A stretch of 45,860 bases of DNA from an uncultured Sphingomonadales bacterium (GTDB lineage Bacteria; Pseudomonadota; Alphaproteobacteria; Sphingomonadales; Sphingomonadaceae), in assembly GCA_903821685.1 (NCBI GenBank), contig CAIJLW010000085.1, positions 1 through 45,860 of the forward strand, written 5' to 3'. A model generated the notes under the pieces. The model ran no database searches and had not been told where the DNA came from. It was given only the letters and a program-made list of their open reading frames with translations. Shown piece by piece: positions 32,632 through 40,831 of the stretch. How positions within the stretch are numbered: the stretch's first letter is position 1; the number at the start of each line of letters is the position of its first letter. The position numbers and the translations under genes are program-made.

Positions 32632-33375
32632 TTAGAAGCGTGAGATTGCCCCTCCACATACTTTGATACCAGCACCGCTCACATAACTAGCGCTATCTGT
32701 TGCCAGAAAAAGAGCCGCAGCGGCAACTTCGTGCGCCTCCCCAATACGACCGACAGGCGCTTTTTCTTCCCAATAAGCCCGGAAAGCAGGGTCTGCCATA
32801 GAAGGAGCAGCCAATGGTGTCATTATTGCGCCGGGCTGCAGATAATTTGCAGTTATACCAAATTGACCCAGATCAGCAGATAGTGATTTGGTAAAGCCCG
32901 CAATTGCGTGCTTGCTGGTGCCGTACGCGCAGAGCGAAGGCCCGCCAAAGTCTGACATGATGGAACCGAGATTAATGATCCGGCCAGACCGGCGCAATTT
33001 CATGTGCGGCAGGACGGCACGGGTAATCATAAAGGGGGCCGTGACGTTGACCTCCATAGTTTTCAACCAGCTTTCCGGCGTCTGGTCTTCAACAGTGCCC
33101 GGCAAGCAAATTCCAGCGTTGTTGACGAGAATATCAATCTTGCTGAAGCGGGAGAGCGCGGCTTCGACTATATTCTCTACTGCATCAGGTGCCGTTATGT
33201 CGCACAAGAGGAGTGCGAGCTTGTCGCTAGCTTGCAGATCCGCTGCGTCAAAGCGCTGCTGATCCACGGCAAGCACTTCTGCGCCTTCAGCTAGGTAGAG
33301 ACGCGTAATGGCTAGCCCGATACCGCTAGCAGCTCCAGTTACGATCGCCGTCTTGCCGGCAAGTTGTCCTGACAT
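32632..33375 (-). CDS. short-chain dehydrogenase/reductase
   Basis: Classical SDR of 247 residues: TGAASGIG at 13-20, an aspartate in LAVDQQ favouring NAD, VNNAG, catalytic serine in INLGSIMSD, and YGTSKHA. YVSGAGIKVCGG is the usual C-terminal SDR motif. It converges with the kinase gene at 32470, and the 160-base space between them shows no clear terminator. It is transcribed alone from a 390-base gap upstream. Substrate unknown; another hydroxy/oxo interconversion in the pathway is plausible. Confidence 0.9.
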   Translation of the reverse strand: MSGQLAGKTAIVTGAASGIGLAITRLYLAEGAEVLAVDQQRFDAADLQASDKLALLLCDITAPDAVENIVEAALSRFSKIDILVNNAGICLPGTVEDQTPESWLKTMEVNVTAPFMITRAVLPHMKLRRSGRIINLGSIMSDFGGPSLCAYGTSKHAIAGFTKSLSADLGQFGITANYLQPGAIMTPLAAPSMADPAFRAYWEEKAPVGRIGEAHEVAAAALFLATDSASYVSGAGIKVCGGAISRF

Positions 33376-33768
33376 TTGCTTCTCCTTTTCCGGTGTCTAT
33401 AAAAATCCAACCCAGCCTCTCTGAACTTGTGTTGGCTTACCCCGCCATACCAGCTTGGCCAAATCGTTTCATAATTATGCTGGGTATCATCCGAACCCTT
33501 GGACACTGTCGTAGGCGGCAATGCTGCAGCAGTGCAAGATACGATGTTAAGCATTTGGTCTTTTTCTCAAGCCATTAAAGAGCCCGCCTTGATAAAGCGG
33601 GGGAAGCCTAGCATCTGCGATCCAATCATGTTCGCGTGCTGGTTGCCACGCCGACATTTGAGAGTAGACTAGCGATGCTGGAGAAGCTTTACGGACAGGC
33701 AGTATGATCGGCTTGGCTGCTCGGATATCGGAGGGCAATCAGACGGTCGGAGATGAAAACTGGAAGGT
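33376..33768. other. gene-free stretch between the SDR and the HTH gene
   Basis: No credible gene. It holds the likely promoter of the minus-strand SDR, and CAATCATGTTCG at 33623-33634, which matches the operator-like motif of the Rieske promoters at 11 of 12 bases. The meaning of this isolated copy is unclear. Confidence 0.5.
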
Positions 33769-34077
33769 CTATCCCTTTGGGTAAGTGGATCGCTGATCAA
33801 TCCCAGCTAACTGCATCTTTTCTCGCAGTGCCGCTACCACGCTTTCTTCGTCGAGACCTACTGCGCGGGCGAAGGCTTTGGTAAAACCGAAAATATACGC
33901 ACGCCCGGGTAATGCCGAAAAGTCGTCATTCTCGATCGCTTTCAAAAAACGCAGTGAAATTTTTGTGCGATCCGCGATGTCTTGGAGAGCGAGATTAGCC
34001 GTCATCCGAGCTTGGTTAAGCCTAGCACCAATCAATTCCATCTCACCAACGAGTGGCTCTTTTTGAACAAAGCTCAC
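33769..34077 (-). CDS. stand-alone RodZ-type helix-turn-helix protein
   Basis: A 102-residue protein matching the N-terminal cytoplasmic HTH domain of RodZ-like proteins: RLNQARMTANLALQDIADRTKISLRFLKAIENDDFSALPGRAYIFG (quoted here only as the region 19-64), with the strongly conserved FSALPGRAY segment at about 53-61. RodZ itself continues with a membrane helix and periplasmic domain, which are absent: the frame stops at residue 102. It may be a truncated relic or a small DNA-binding protein. Neighbours give no hint; it lies between an SDR and a decayed region. Confidence 0.75.
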   Translation of the reverse strand: MSFVQKEPLVGEMELIGARLNQARMTANLALQDIADRTKISLRFLKAIENDDFSALPGRAYIFGFTKAFARAVGLDEESVVAALREKMQLAGIDQRSTYPKG

Positions 34078-34602
34078 TTCAAATCTCCCCCCGAAGAATG
34101 CGATTTTCCGTTACGCAAAAGCCGTAAACGAATCGCTATCGTCCTTTTTGTAGCAGAAGTTATCCACAGGGTCGAATCGTAGGAAATGGGATGCGGATAG
34201 ACCGTATCGTAAGCCCAGATTGTTTAGTGAAGTGACCGCTTAAACTACCTCTATTTTTAATTAGAGCCCGGCTCTTAAGAGAAAGACGGAAGGATGGATC
34301 GATTAAAGTTTACAGAAGGGCAGATTCTTGGTGAGCTGCGGGAATCATCGGACCATGCTACGCTTCTTGCTCGGCGAACCTTATTTGAATTCCGGCATGC
34401 CACACGAAACCAAAAAACGTGTAGGTCTCATCATAAAACGATGGCGGCGGGGCTCTATACTCTGCGTTGCCGTGAGGCACGAACAGCATCAGTCCCTGCA
34501 TCACGCAGCCGTCCTATCGCTACAAGCACTTCGCTCGGACCGGACTAGGTCGATGATTATGCGCCCCGTCCGAAGCCTGCGCGGTGGCGGCTGACCCGCT
34601 CG
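34078..34602. other. decayed region with a possible IS3-family orfA fragment
   Basis: A short plus-strand frame from 34294 begins MDRLKFTEGQILGELRE, which looks like the first 17 codons of an IS3-family OrfA (consensus about RFTEEQIIGVLRE), then degenerates. On the minus strand 34358-34501 encodes 47 residues ending WHAGIQIRFAEQEA, resembling coding sequence but not identified. No terminal repeats or complete transposase are visible. It borders a gene of different base composition, which fits a transposon scar. Confidence 0.35.
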
Positions 34603-36645
34603 TTAGTCGGCCAGCTCAAACACGTACACCATGTTGCCCCCGCTCGGCTGGTAGATGTCCGGGCTTTGTTGCGCGGTCACCAGCTTGAACACGCCCATGC
34701 CCGTGGTCACGGCGATGTACTGCTTGCCACTTACCGCGTAGGTGACAGGGTAGCCGTGGGGCGCCGAACCAAGGCGTGTTTGCCAGACCACCTCGCCGGT
34801 CTTCACGTCGAAGGCCTTGAAGTACCGATCCAAGTCGCCAATGAACGCCAGGCCACCACCGGTGGTAAGTGCGGAGGTCATGAACATTGCGCGCTGCGTG
34901 TGTGACCAGCGCGGCTTTAAAGTCGTGACATCAATCGCACTCAGGCGCCCGAGCATGCCGTCGGTCCCGGGCATGGGGTGAACGGTGGATTCGCCGCCAT
35001 AACCACCGCCGCCTTCTTTGCGCTCTACGGTACGGCCAGTCATGTCGACGCACAATTGGTGCAACGGTAATAACAGCAAGTTGCTGGGCGGGTCATAGGC
35101 ACTGGCTTGCCAGTTGTGGCCGCCATAGATGCTCGGACAGACCGACACCTTGTCATCCACCCCTGCATTCATGATGTCATCGCGGTATTCCACGCGACCA
35201 GTGCTATGGTCGATGGATTTGAAGACGTTTTGATAAAGCGTTTCAGTGACAGCGACAAACTTGCCGTTACGACGGTCGAGTTTCCATAACAGGCCATCCT
35301 TGCCCGCAGTGAGGACGAATTTGTCCGACCCGATATCCACTAGCACGCGCTCGAAGCCGGTTTCCATGTCCAGTGTTTCACCAGGTACGTGCTGAAAGTG
35401 CCATTGCAATTTGCCGGTGCGTGGGTCGAGTGCCAGTGTCGAGTTGGTGTAAAGGGCGGCATCGGCCGCAGTCATACCGCGGCTGGCCGCTACCCAAGGT
35501 TTCGCCTGGGCGGTGCCGAAGTAATACAGGTTCAACTGAGGGTCATAGCTACCGGTAATCCAGTTGTCGCCGCCGCCGCGCAATTCAACGGGCTGACCCG
35601 CCCAGCTGGCATCATTGGGGTCGCCCGGCAGTGCGATGGTGGAGGTGCGCCAAAGTTCTTTGCCTGTGCTTGGGTCGTGTCCGGTGATAAAGCAACCGGA
35701 CTTCTTATAGCGTTCGCAGCCGTTGATACCGCTGACCACAACGCCGCCGGCTATGAAAGGCCCTGCTGTGTGCGTGTAGCCTTGATGATAATCTGCCTTT
35801 ACTGTGCGCCACAGCAGTTTGCCGGTGCGCGCGTCCAGCGCTACAACGGCTGCGTCGTAAGTGGCCAGAAACACCTTGTCCTGATACAATGCGATATTGC
35901 GTGTAGGGCCACCGAGCGTGCGTGAATCTTCGGGATATGGGTAGGCATATTCCCACAGCAGACTGCCGCTGGCGGCGTCGATTGCCTGCACCACGTTGCC
36001 CGGATGGGTGAGGTACATCACGCCGTCATGGATGAGCGGTGTGGGCTGATTGCTGCCGTCTTTCATCGTCATCGCCCAGGCGAGCCGCAGGCGCCCCACC
36101 GATTTGGTGTTGATGCTAGACAACGGGCTAAAGCCCTGCCCATCTTCAGTGCGGCGCCACTGCAGCCAGTCGGCGGCGGGTGGGTTTTGCAGCAGTGCAT
36201 CGGTGACCGTTGACGTAGCTGGTGTTTCGCGGTTCACCCAACCCCCGGCACTTTGGGCTGCTTCCATGATGCCGGCTGCCCCTTGCCAAGTGGTTTCTTC
36301 CGGTTTTAGTTCGCTTACCGCAACGCCGTTACTGCGCAGCAGGAAGGCTGCGATGCCGTTGACTACGGAAGGCGGCGCGTTAGCTGGTACGTTCATCGAC
36401 ATCATGCTGCGTATGAAGGTGGCTAAGGGGGGCACACCGCCTTTGCCCCATCGGGTGCGGAACCGCTCGCCGGTTAAAGCAACACCATGCGCACCGCCCG
36501 CCAGGTTTGCATTGTGGCATTCCGCGCAGTAGTTTTGGTAGGCCACACTGCCAGCAGAGGTGGTTTCAGCATTGGCCTCGGCCGACAGAAGCACACTTAC
36601 GGCCAGCAACATTAGGCTGATAAAAGGCCAGCGAATAACCCGCAT
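34603..36645 (-). CDS. quinohaemoprotein (PQQ) dehydrogenase with N-terminal cytochrome c
   Basis: Periplasmic dehydrogenase of 680 residues. A signal peptide ends near SAEANA, the haem c motif CAECH is at 40-44, and an eight-bladed PQQ propeller follows (DWLQWRRTEDGQGFSPLSSI, MYLTHPGNVVQAIDAASG, WITGSYDPQLNLYYFGTA). The two cysteines of GCERYKKSGC are separated, unlike the vicinal pair of the dehydrogenase at 9348, so the two are different subfamilies. The frame opens at 36699, but ATG 36645 lies six bases after GAGGAG and begins the signal peptide. G+C looks higher than in neighbours (two hand-counted 60-base lines: 63% and 58%, against 50% in the kinase at 31621). This and the adjacent decayed DNA suggest separate acquisition. 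Confidence 0.9.
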   Translation of the reverse strand: MRVIRWPFISLMLLAVSVLLSAEANAETTSAGSVAYQNYCAECHNANLAGGAHGVALTGERFRTRWGKGGVPPLATFIRSMMSMNVPANAPPSVVNGIAAFLLRSNGVAVSELKPEETTWQGAAGIMEAAQSAGGWVNRETPATSTVTDALLQNPPAADWLQWRRTEDGQGFSPLSSINTKSVGRLRLAWAMTMKDGSNQPTPLIHDGVMYLTHPGNVVQAIDAASGSLLWEYAYPYPEDSRTLGGPTRNIALYQDKVFLATYDAAVVALDARTGKLLWRTVKADYHQGYTHTAGPFIAGGVVVSGINGCERYKKSGCFITGHDPSTGKELWRTSTIALPGDPNDASWAGQPVELRGGGDNWITGSYDPQLNLYYFGTAQAKPWVAASRGMTAADAALYTNSTLALDPRTGKLQWHFQHVPGETLDMETGFERVLVDIGSDKFVLTAGKDGLLWKLDRRNGKFVAVTETLYQNVFKSIDHSTGRVEYRDDIMNAGVDDKVSVCPSIYGGHNWQASAYDPPSNLLLLPLHQLCVDMTGRTVERKEGGGGYGGESTVHPMPGTDGMLGRLSAIDVTTLKPRWSHTQRAMFMTSALTTGGGLAFIGDLDRYFKAFDVKTGEVVWQTRLGSAPHGYPVTYAVSGKQYIAVTTGMGVFKLVTAQQSPDIYQPSGGNMVYVFELAD

Positions 36646-36695
36646 GAACATCTCCTCTAAATATAATTTGAGAATGCTCGCTTGTCTGCAACCAG

Positions 36696-36941
36696 TCAAC
36701 GATGAAGTTGCTCTAACGATGACTGCGCAGTTGAGCCCAGCCGGCCTGCAGCTTGCCTAAGATACTGCAATCTGATCGACCATGCGCAAGGTGCTGAACC
36801 GGCGGAGATAAGTGCGGCAAGTCGCCCGTCCGTCAGTTGTCTGAACTGTGCAGACACCTCGGCTTCTGCACCAGCATCCAAGGCCCTGGCGAGTTCGTCG
36901 AATATGAAAATGCTGCCAGAAATTACTTTGGCGAGGGTCAT
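36696..36941 (-). CDS. doubtful small ORF upstream of the PQQ dehydrogenase
   Basis: An 81-residue open frame starting MTLAKVISGSIFIFDELARA, in the 565-base gap between the PQQ dehydrogenase and the gene at 37211. The first 45 residues look protein-like (amphipathic, DELARALDAGAEAEVSAQF), the rest less so, and the ribosome site is weak. It ends 50 bases before the dehydrogenase start. Could be a small gene or the remnant of a larger one; not recognised. Confidence 0.25.
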   Translation of the reverse strand: MTLAKVISGSIFIFDELARALDAGAEAEVSAQFRQLTDGRLAALISAGSAPCAWSIRLQYLRQAAGRLGSTAQSSLEQLHR

Positions 36942-37108
36942 TGTTTCGAGCTTTTTTAAAGATGTATCATCGAATTATATCGGACAGGCAGTTAACTAGA
37001 TTGCAGTTTGCAAGCCGCTCTAGCGCACACCAACGGGGGCACATTATCTAGCCACGCGACCGTCATCCTCGGTACGCCAGAAACGGTTTAAGGCAAACCG
37101 CTTGGCGA

Positions 37109-37140
37109 CGATAAAACAATCATCTATGTTTGTTTTATCG
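37109..37140. promoter_or_regulatory. inverted repeat CGATAAAACA-N12-TGTTTTATCG
   Basis: Perfect 10-base arms (37109-37118 and 37131-37140), 71 bases upstream of the gene at 37211. The centre contains CAATCATCTATGTTTG, which is the Rieske-promoter motif CAATCATGTTTG with four extra bases. An operator is more likely than a terminator because no T-run follows and a gene starts just after. Confidence 0.5.
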
Positions 37141-37210
37141 TCAAGAATTTGTGCCGTCAGCGTTTTGACCTACGAGACAAAGTAACTAGATCCATAGAGA
37201 GGACCGCCCC

Positions 37211-37780
37211 ATGCCAAATGTTGCCATTCCTGCCCAATTCGAAGCCGATCCTTCCGCTTATGTCTGGACGCATTACGCTCCTGAAATTGGCATGGCGGCG
37301 GGTCAATATTCGCTGGCTGTCTATGAGAACTCAAAACTGTCGATGCGTGAGATGGAGGCGGCAAGAATGCGCACGGCTCAGATAAATGGCTGCGCTTTGT
37401 GTCTTACCATGCGCGCCGATCGTGATTTATTTGGACATATCGAACGCAGCGGCGGCGACGTGGCGAAAGCCTCATCGATCCGTGATAATACCCCGCCAGA
37501 TGAGGGATTTTACGATGACGTAGAAAACTGGCGCGCGGCAACCGCGTTCAGTGACCGTGAGCTATTAGCAATAGAATTTGCCGAACGGCTGGGAGAAGAG
37601 CCAAAGGGGCTAAAGACAGATGAAGATTTTTGGAACCGGATGCACCAGCATTTTTCCGATGCCGAAATCGTAGATATGACATTTTCCATCGGCTCCTGGA
37701 TTGCACTTGGCCGCTTGACCCATGTGCTAGGTCTTGATGATGTCTGCATGCCGACCATGCCGCAAGCAGCGCAGATTTAA
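37211..37780 (+). CDS. carboxymuconolactone decarboxylase/AhpD-fold protein
   Basis: A 189-residue helical protein with the redox motif of the AhpD-like branch: Glu in MREMEAARMRTAQINGCALC with Cys61 and Cys64 (CALC), followed by a helix. The region ending GRLTHVLGLDDVC is the usual C-terminal helix. AhpD proteins pass electrons to peroxiredoxins; true carboxymuconolactone decarboxylases lack this Cys pair, so a thiol-redox or peroxidase role is more likely than decarboxylation. GAGAGG eight bases before ATG 37211 supports the start. It stands alone with an inverted repeat upstream. Confidence 0.85.
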   Translation: MPNVAIPAQFEADPSAYVWTHYAPEIGMAAGQYSLAVYENSKLSMREMEAARMRTAQINGCALCLTMRADRDLFGHIERSGGDVAKASSIRDNTPPDEGFYDDVENWRAATAFSDRELLAIEFAERLGEEPKGLKTDEDFWNRMHQHFSDAEIVDMTFSIGSWIALGRLTHVLGLDDVCMPTMPQAAQI

Positions 37781-37856
37781 CACACCTGTCCGTTGGACAT
37801 CGACGGGTAGCAATCAACAGCCAGATATTTTTGCTTTGATAATTTATAACACAATA

Positions 37857-37898
37857 TCAATGATATAAGTGTTATCAATTACATCCTCTACGGCGCGC
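37857..37898. repeat. right copy of the 42-base imperfect direct repeat
   Basis: Same orientation as 2040-2081, 33 of 42 positions equal, 35.8 kb away. It lies in the 336-base gap 37781-38116. A further TGATAACATCTAT, as in the left copy on its minus strand, occurs at 37913-37925. No recombinase gene is in the window. Confidence 0.45.
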
Positions 37899-38116
37899 TG
37901 TATGGAATGAAAATGATAACATCTATCTAATCGATTTTAAGATATAAATTGTCGTGTTCCGTAAAAACGTTCCGAGGCGCGGTTCAATCGGATGCACCAT
38001 CAGTTCGGTGTGCGACTGGTTCAACCGGAGTTGGCTTCCGGCGGGCTCGCATTTAATGGCGCAATGTGTTAGAATTTGACCGTTGACTAAAAAAGGCTGG
38101 CGCATAGGCCAAGGGG

Positions 38117-39103
38117 GTGTTCTTGGGAGTTTTTCTGCAAAATTCAGGGCAGCTGTCTGCACTGTCGGCCCACGCGCTCGCAGAGCTGGTCAAGGCGACC
38201 GATCAATTTACCATCCGCCGCGGCGAAACCCTGTTTCGGCAGGGTATGTTAGCCGACGCACTCTACATCATTGGTAGCGGAAAACTGGAGATCACGACGC
38301 GCACCCCCGGCGACGCAACCGCTGCGGTGAGTGCAATCGGGCCGGGTGAGGTGGTCGGTGAATTCGCGCTGCTTGACGATGGCTTGCGATCCGCGAATGT
38401 TACAGCGATGGCTAACAGCAAAGGGCTGCGGATCCCGAGGGAGCGTTTCCTTGCTCTGCTGGCCGACGGCAAACCGTGGACCTTAGAACTAATCGATACC
38501 CTAAGATGCCTGGTCGCCTCCCGCACCCGCGTCACTTTGGAGCGGATCGCGGCGGAAGAGCGCTATGATGTGTCATCCCTTCGCGTCCCGGCTCAGGTCC
38601 GTGAGACCGCCATGGTCGGCGATGCGGCAGGGCTATTCTCGGCCCTCGGCCGTCTCGCTGAGTTGGGGACTGAAGGTGCGGCGAAATTGACTGACCTCGG
38701 AACGTGCCTCACCATTCCTCGTGGCACCCTGTCCACCGAGGCCGCAAGCGAGAGGCGTGCCTTGACCATAGTGCTGCGCGGAGCATTGCGATCGGTTCTG
38801 CCGCGTCGCGAAGGCCGCGAGCAGATTATGGTCCATGGACCCGGCGAAATGACCGGCCTTGTCGGTCTGTTCGATAAATCCCAGCAGTCCCTCGAACTTG
38901 AGGCTGCTGAGGACACAGTTGCGTTGCAACTGCCACAAGCAATGTTCGACGCCATGCGCCGAAGTCCTGAGCCTTTCGCCCTCGCCCTATTTGCCGCGGT
39001 CGGAAGGCAACTGGTGCGCGACCAACGCAGGGCCAACCGGCATCTAGGTCGCGCGGTGTCCCTGGAGCAATTCAACCAACACTGCCGAAGGAGCGCCATC
39101 TAA
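38117..39103 (+). CDS. tandem cyclic-nucleotide-binding-domain protein without HTH
   Basis: A 328-residue soluble protein with two Crp-type cNMP-binding beta-barrels. The first (about 20-130) shows FTIRRGETLFRQGMLADALYIIGSG and GPGEVVGEFALLDDG, the phosphate-binding cassette pattern; the second (about 185-310) has LTIPRGTLSTEAASERRALTIVLRG and GPGEMTGLVGLFD and looks degenerate, lacking the arginine of the cassette. No DNA-binding domain follows, so it is not a CRP/FNR regulator; it may be a sensor or partner subunit. Start GTG 38117 or TTG 38123 (with AGGGGG in front) are both possible. The stop overlaps the start of the amidotransferase (TAATG), suggesting the two proteins work together. 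Confidence 0.82.
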   Translation: MFLGVFLQNSGQLSALSAHALAELVKATDQFTIRRGETLFRQGMLADALYIIGSGKLEITTRTPGDATAAVSAIGPGEVVGEFALLDDGLRSANVTAMANSKGLRIPRERFLALLADGKPWTLELIDTLRCLVASRTRVTLERIAAEERYDVSSLRVPAQVRETAMVGDAAGLFSALGRLAELGTEGAAKLTDLGTCLTIPRGTLSTEAASERRALTIVLRGALRSVLPRREGREQIMVHGPGEMTGLVGLFDKSQQSLELEAAEDTVALQLPQAMFDAMRRSPEPFALALFAAVGRQLVRDQRRANRHLGRAVSLEQFNQHCRRSAI

Positions 39104-40017
39104 TGTGCAGGATACTCTCCTACCTCGGTAGCCCGGTCCTGCTCGACCACTTGCTCTATGCCCCGGATTCATCGTTGCTTAACCAGACTACTGCGGCACA
39201 GATGCTGTCAATGCTCAACCTCGCCGGCTTCGGCATGGCTGCGTGGGATCCGTCGAGCCACGAACCGCACACACCCTATCGCTACCGGACCACCCAAGTC
39301 GCGGTGTTTGACCGCAACCTCAAGGAATTGGCGAGTAAGCTAAAGGTCGGTGCATTGCTGTCCCATATCCGTGGAGTGCCGATGACCTCGACGGTGCAGG
39401 TTAACGACCAGAACGTTCATCCCTTTCGCTTCGACGGCGTCCCGCTGGCAATGGCGCACAATGGCGACCTCGCTGGCTTTCGCGACATGCGCTTCGATCT
39501 GGTACCGCACGTCCGACCCGAGTTCGCGCGCGCGATCTCGGGCTCGACCGACAGCGAATGGATCTATGCGCTGGTGGCTTCGGCCCTGCCCGACGCGTAC
39601 GCGATTAATTCCCCTGAAGCGATCCTTGACGCAATCCGCGACGCACTGACAACAATCCGAAAGGTGCGGGAACGGCACGGAATAACCCGTTCATCCTCGG
39701 CCAATCTGATCTTTTGCGATGGAACCAACCTCGTCGCGGTTCGCTACACTTTCGATTTCGGCCGGTTCGATGTAAGCCAGTTACAAGGCTCGGCCGACTT
39801 CCTTTCGATGTGGTACACCTTTGGCCGTGACTACGGACTGCACGACGAGGAGTGGAAGCTGATCGGCGGGGCAGCTCAGGCCAACAGCATAGTCGTGGCC
39901 TCGGAACCGTTGACCCGCGATTTTGCGACCTGGATCGAGGTGCCCGAATACTCGGCGCTGGTTGCCCGCAACGACGGATCTCGTCGTATTGCAGAAATAC
40001 ATGCTTTAAGTGTCTGA
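39103..40017 (+). CDS. class II glutamine amidotransferase
   Basis: Glutamine amidotransferase of 304 residues of the Gn-AT type. The start MCRILSYLG places the nucleophilic cysteine at position 2, exposed after removal of methionine. HIRGVPMTSTVQVNDQNVHPF and LAMAHNGDLAGF are the glutamine-binding and oxyanion motifs, and SGSTDSEWIYALV is the usual glutaminase loop. No synthase domain is attached, as in YafJ/EgtC-like proteins. It is translationally coupled to the double cNMP-domain protein. Its acceptor substrate is unknown; EgtC-like amide hydrolysis is another possibility. Confidence 0.87.
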   Translation: MCRILSYLGSPVLLDHLLYAPDSSLLNQTTAAQMLSMLNLAGFGMAAWDPSSHEPHTPYRYRTTQVAVFDRNLKELASKLKVGALLSHIRGVPMTSTVQVNDQNVHPFRFDGVPLAMAHNGDLAGFRDMRFDLVPHVRPEFARAISGSTDSEWIYALVASALPDAYAINSPEAILDAIRDALTTIRKVRERHGITRSSSANLIFCDGTNLVAVRYTFDFGRFDVSQLQGSADFLSMWYTFGRDYGLHDEEWKLIGGAAQANSIVVASEPLTRDFATWIEVPEYSALVARNDGSRRIAEIHALSV

Positions 40018-40130
40018 TACAAACGATGGTGAAGTCTTACACACGCGGGCGGTTCTCAGTTGTTAATCAAATCAGTTTTAAAAAAATTTCGTGCGAAGGT
40101 AGCCGGTGACAATCACGCAGCGCTCTGTCC

Positions 40131-40149
40131 TACCCCCCCCGGGGGGGTA
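40131..40149. repeat. C8G7 perfect palindrome
   Basis: TA, eight C, seven G, TA: nine-base arms around a single base. It lies in the gap 40018-40462, which otherwise contains only short frames and the terminator at 40406-40438. Such homopolymer pairs are prone to length errors in sequencing as well as slippage. Confidence 0.9.
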
Positions 40150-40405
40150 ACATACAACATTGCAGAAATTTTGGACTTAGTCGCATCGACATTACCACAG
40201 GCACTAACAGCCCGAGGTCCTGGCAATTCCATCCCGATGCCAATGCCCCGCGAAACCATATTGGCTGATGCCTATCTGATGCCTAAAGCATCAAGAACTC
40301 CATAATCCTAGAGCCATAGTTTCCGTAAGTCATTGAAATAAATGGTACACCACTTTCATTTATTAATTGTTTTTTCGGGCGCGCCCTGACGATATGTAGT
40401 ACCTG

Positions 40406-40438
40406 AAAAAGCCCACCGCTGCACAGGGCAGGGCGGGC
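40406..40438 (-). terminator. intrinsic terminator of the lipoprotein gene
   Basis: Read on the minus strand: stem GCCCGCCCTGC, short loop, GCAGCGGTGGGC, then TTTTT. It starts 25 bases after the lipoprotein stop at 40463, as expected for a rho-independent terminator. Confidence 0.75.
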
Positions 40439-40462
40439 CAATTTCGCTTAAGAAAGCGCCTA

Positions 40463-40759
40463 TTACTTGGCGGCTTCCTTCATGTCTTTACCAGCCACTT
40501 CAACAGCAGCGCCGGTGGCTGCCGTGGCTTCTTTAGCTGCACCGGCAGTTGCGTCAGCGACTTCATCGGCTGCTTCTGCGGTTGCGTCGGCGGCGTCTTC
40601 AGCAGAGGTCATGGCGTTCTCGGCGCCAGCTTCCATGGCGTTACCCGTTGCGTCTGCTTCTTCTGTGGTTTCTTCGGCTGCCTTTTCGCCAGCTTCGCCA
40701 CATGCGGTGAGCGATGCAGCAAATGCGAGAGCAGCAACAGTTGCGACTAATTTCTTCAT
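40463..40759 (-). CDS. small alanine-rich lipoprotein
   Basis: A 98-residue secreted protein. MKKLVATVAALAFAASLTAC is a clean lipoprotein signal with the acylated cysteine at residue 20. The mature part is almost only Ala, Glu, Asp, Thr and Lys in heptad-like order (DAADATAEAADEVADATAG), so it should form a long amphipathic helix or remain flexible. The frame opens earlier (40831), but ATG 40759 with GGAGA upstream begins the signal. Probably an entericidin-like or envelope-stress lipoprotein; family not recognised. A terminator follows. Confidence 0.85.
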   Translation of the reverse strand: MKKLVATVAALAFAASLTACGEAGEKAAEETTEEADATGNAMEAGAENAMTSAEDAADATAEAADEVADATAGAAKEATAATGAAVEVAGKDMKEAAK

Positions 40760-40831
40760 TTTGTTTCTCCTGAGTCCCATATAAATCCTAGCGGGAATAC
40801 AGGCGTAAGGTATGAAGCCTGCCTTAAGCAA

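Noticed and set aside
34358-34501. 47-residue minus-strand frame ending in a barrel-like strand
   Set aside because: Looks coding but is too short to assign; only mentioned with the decayed region.
37211-37780. True carboxymuconolactone decarboxylase of the beta-ketoadipate pathway
   Set aside because: The Cys-x2-Cys pair points to the AhpD-like redox branch and no other pathway genes are nearby.
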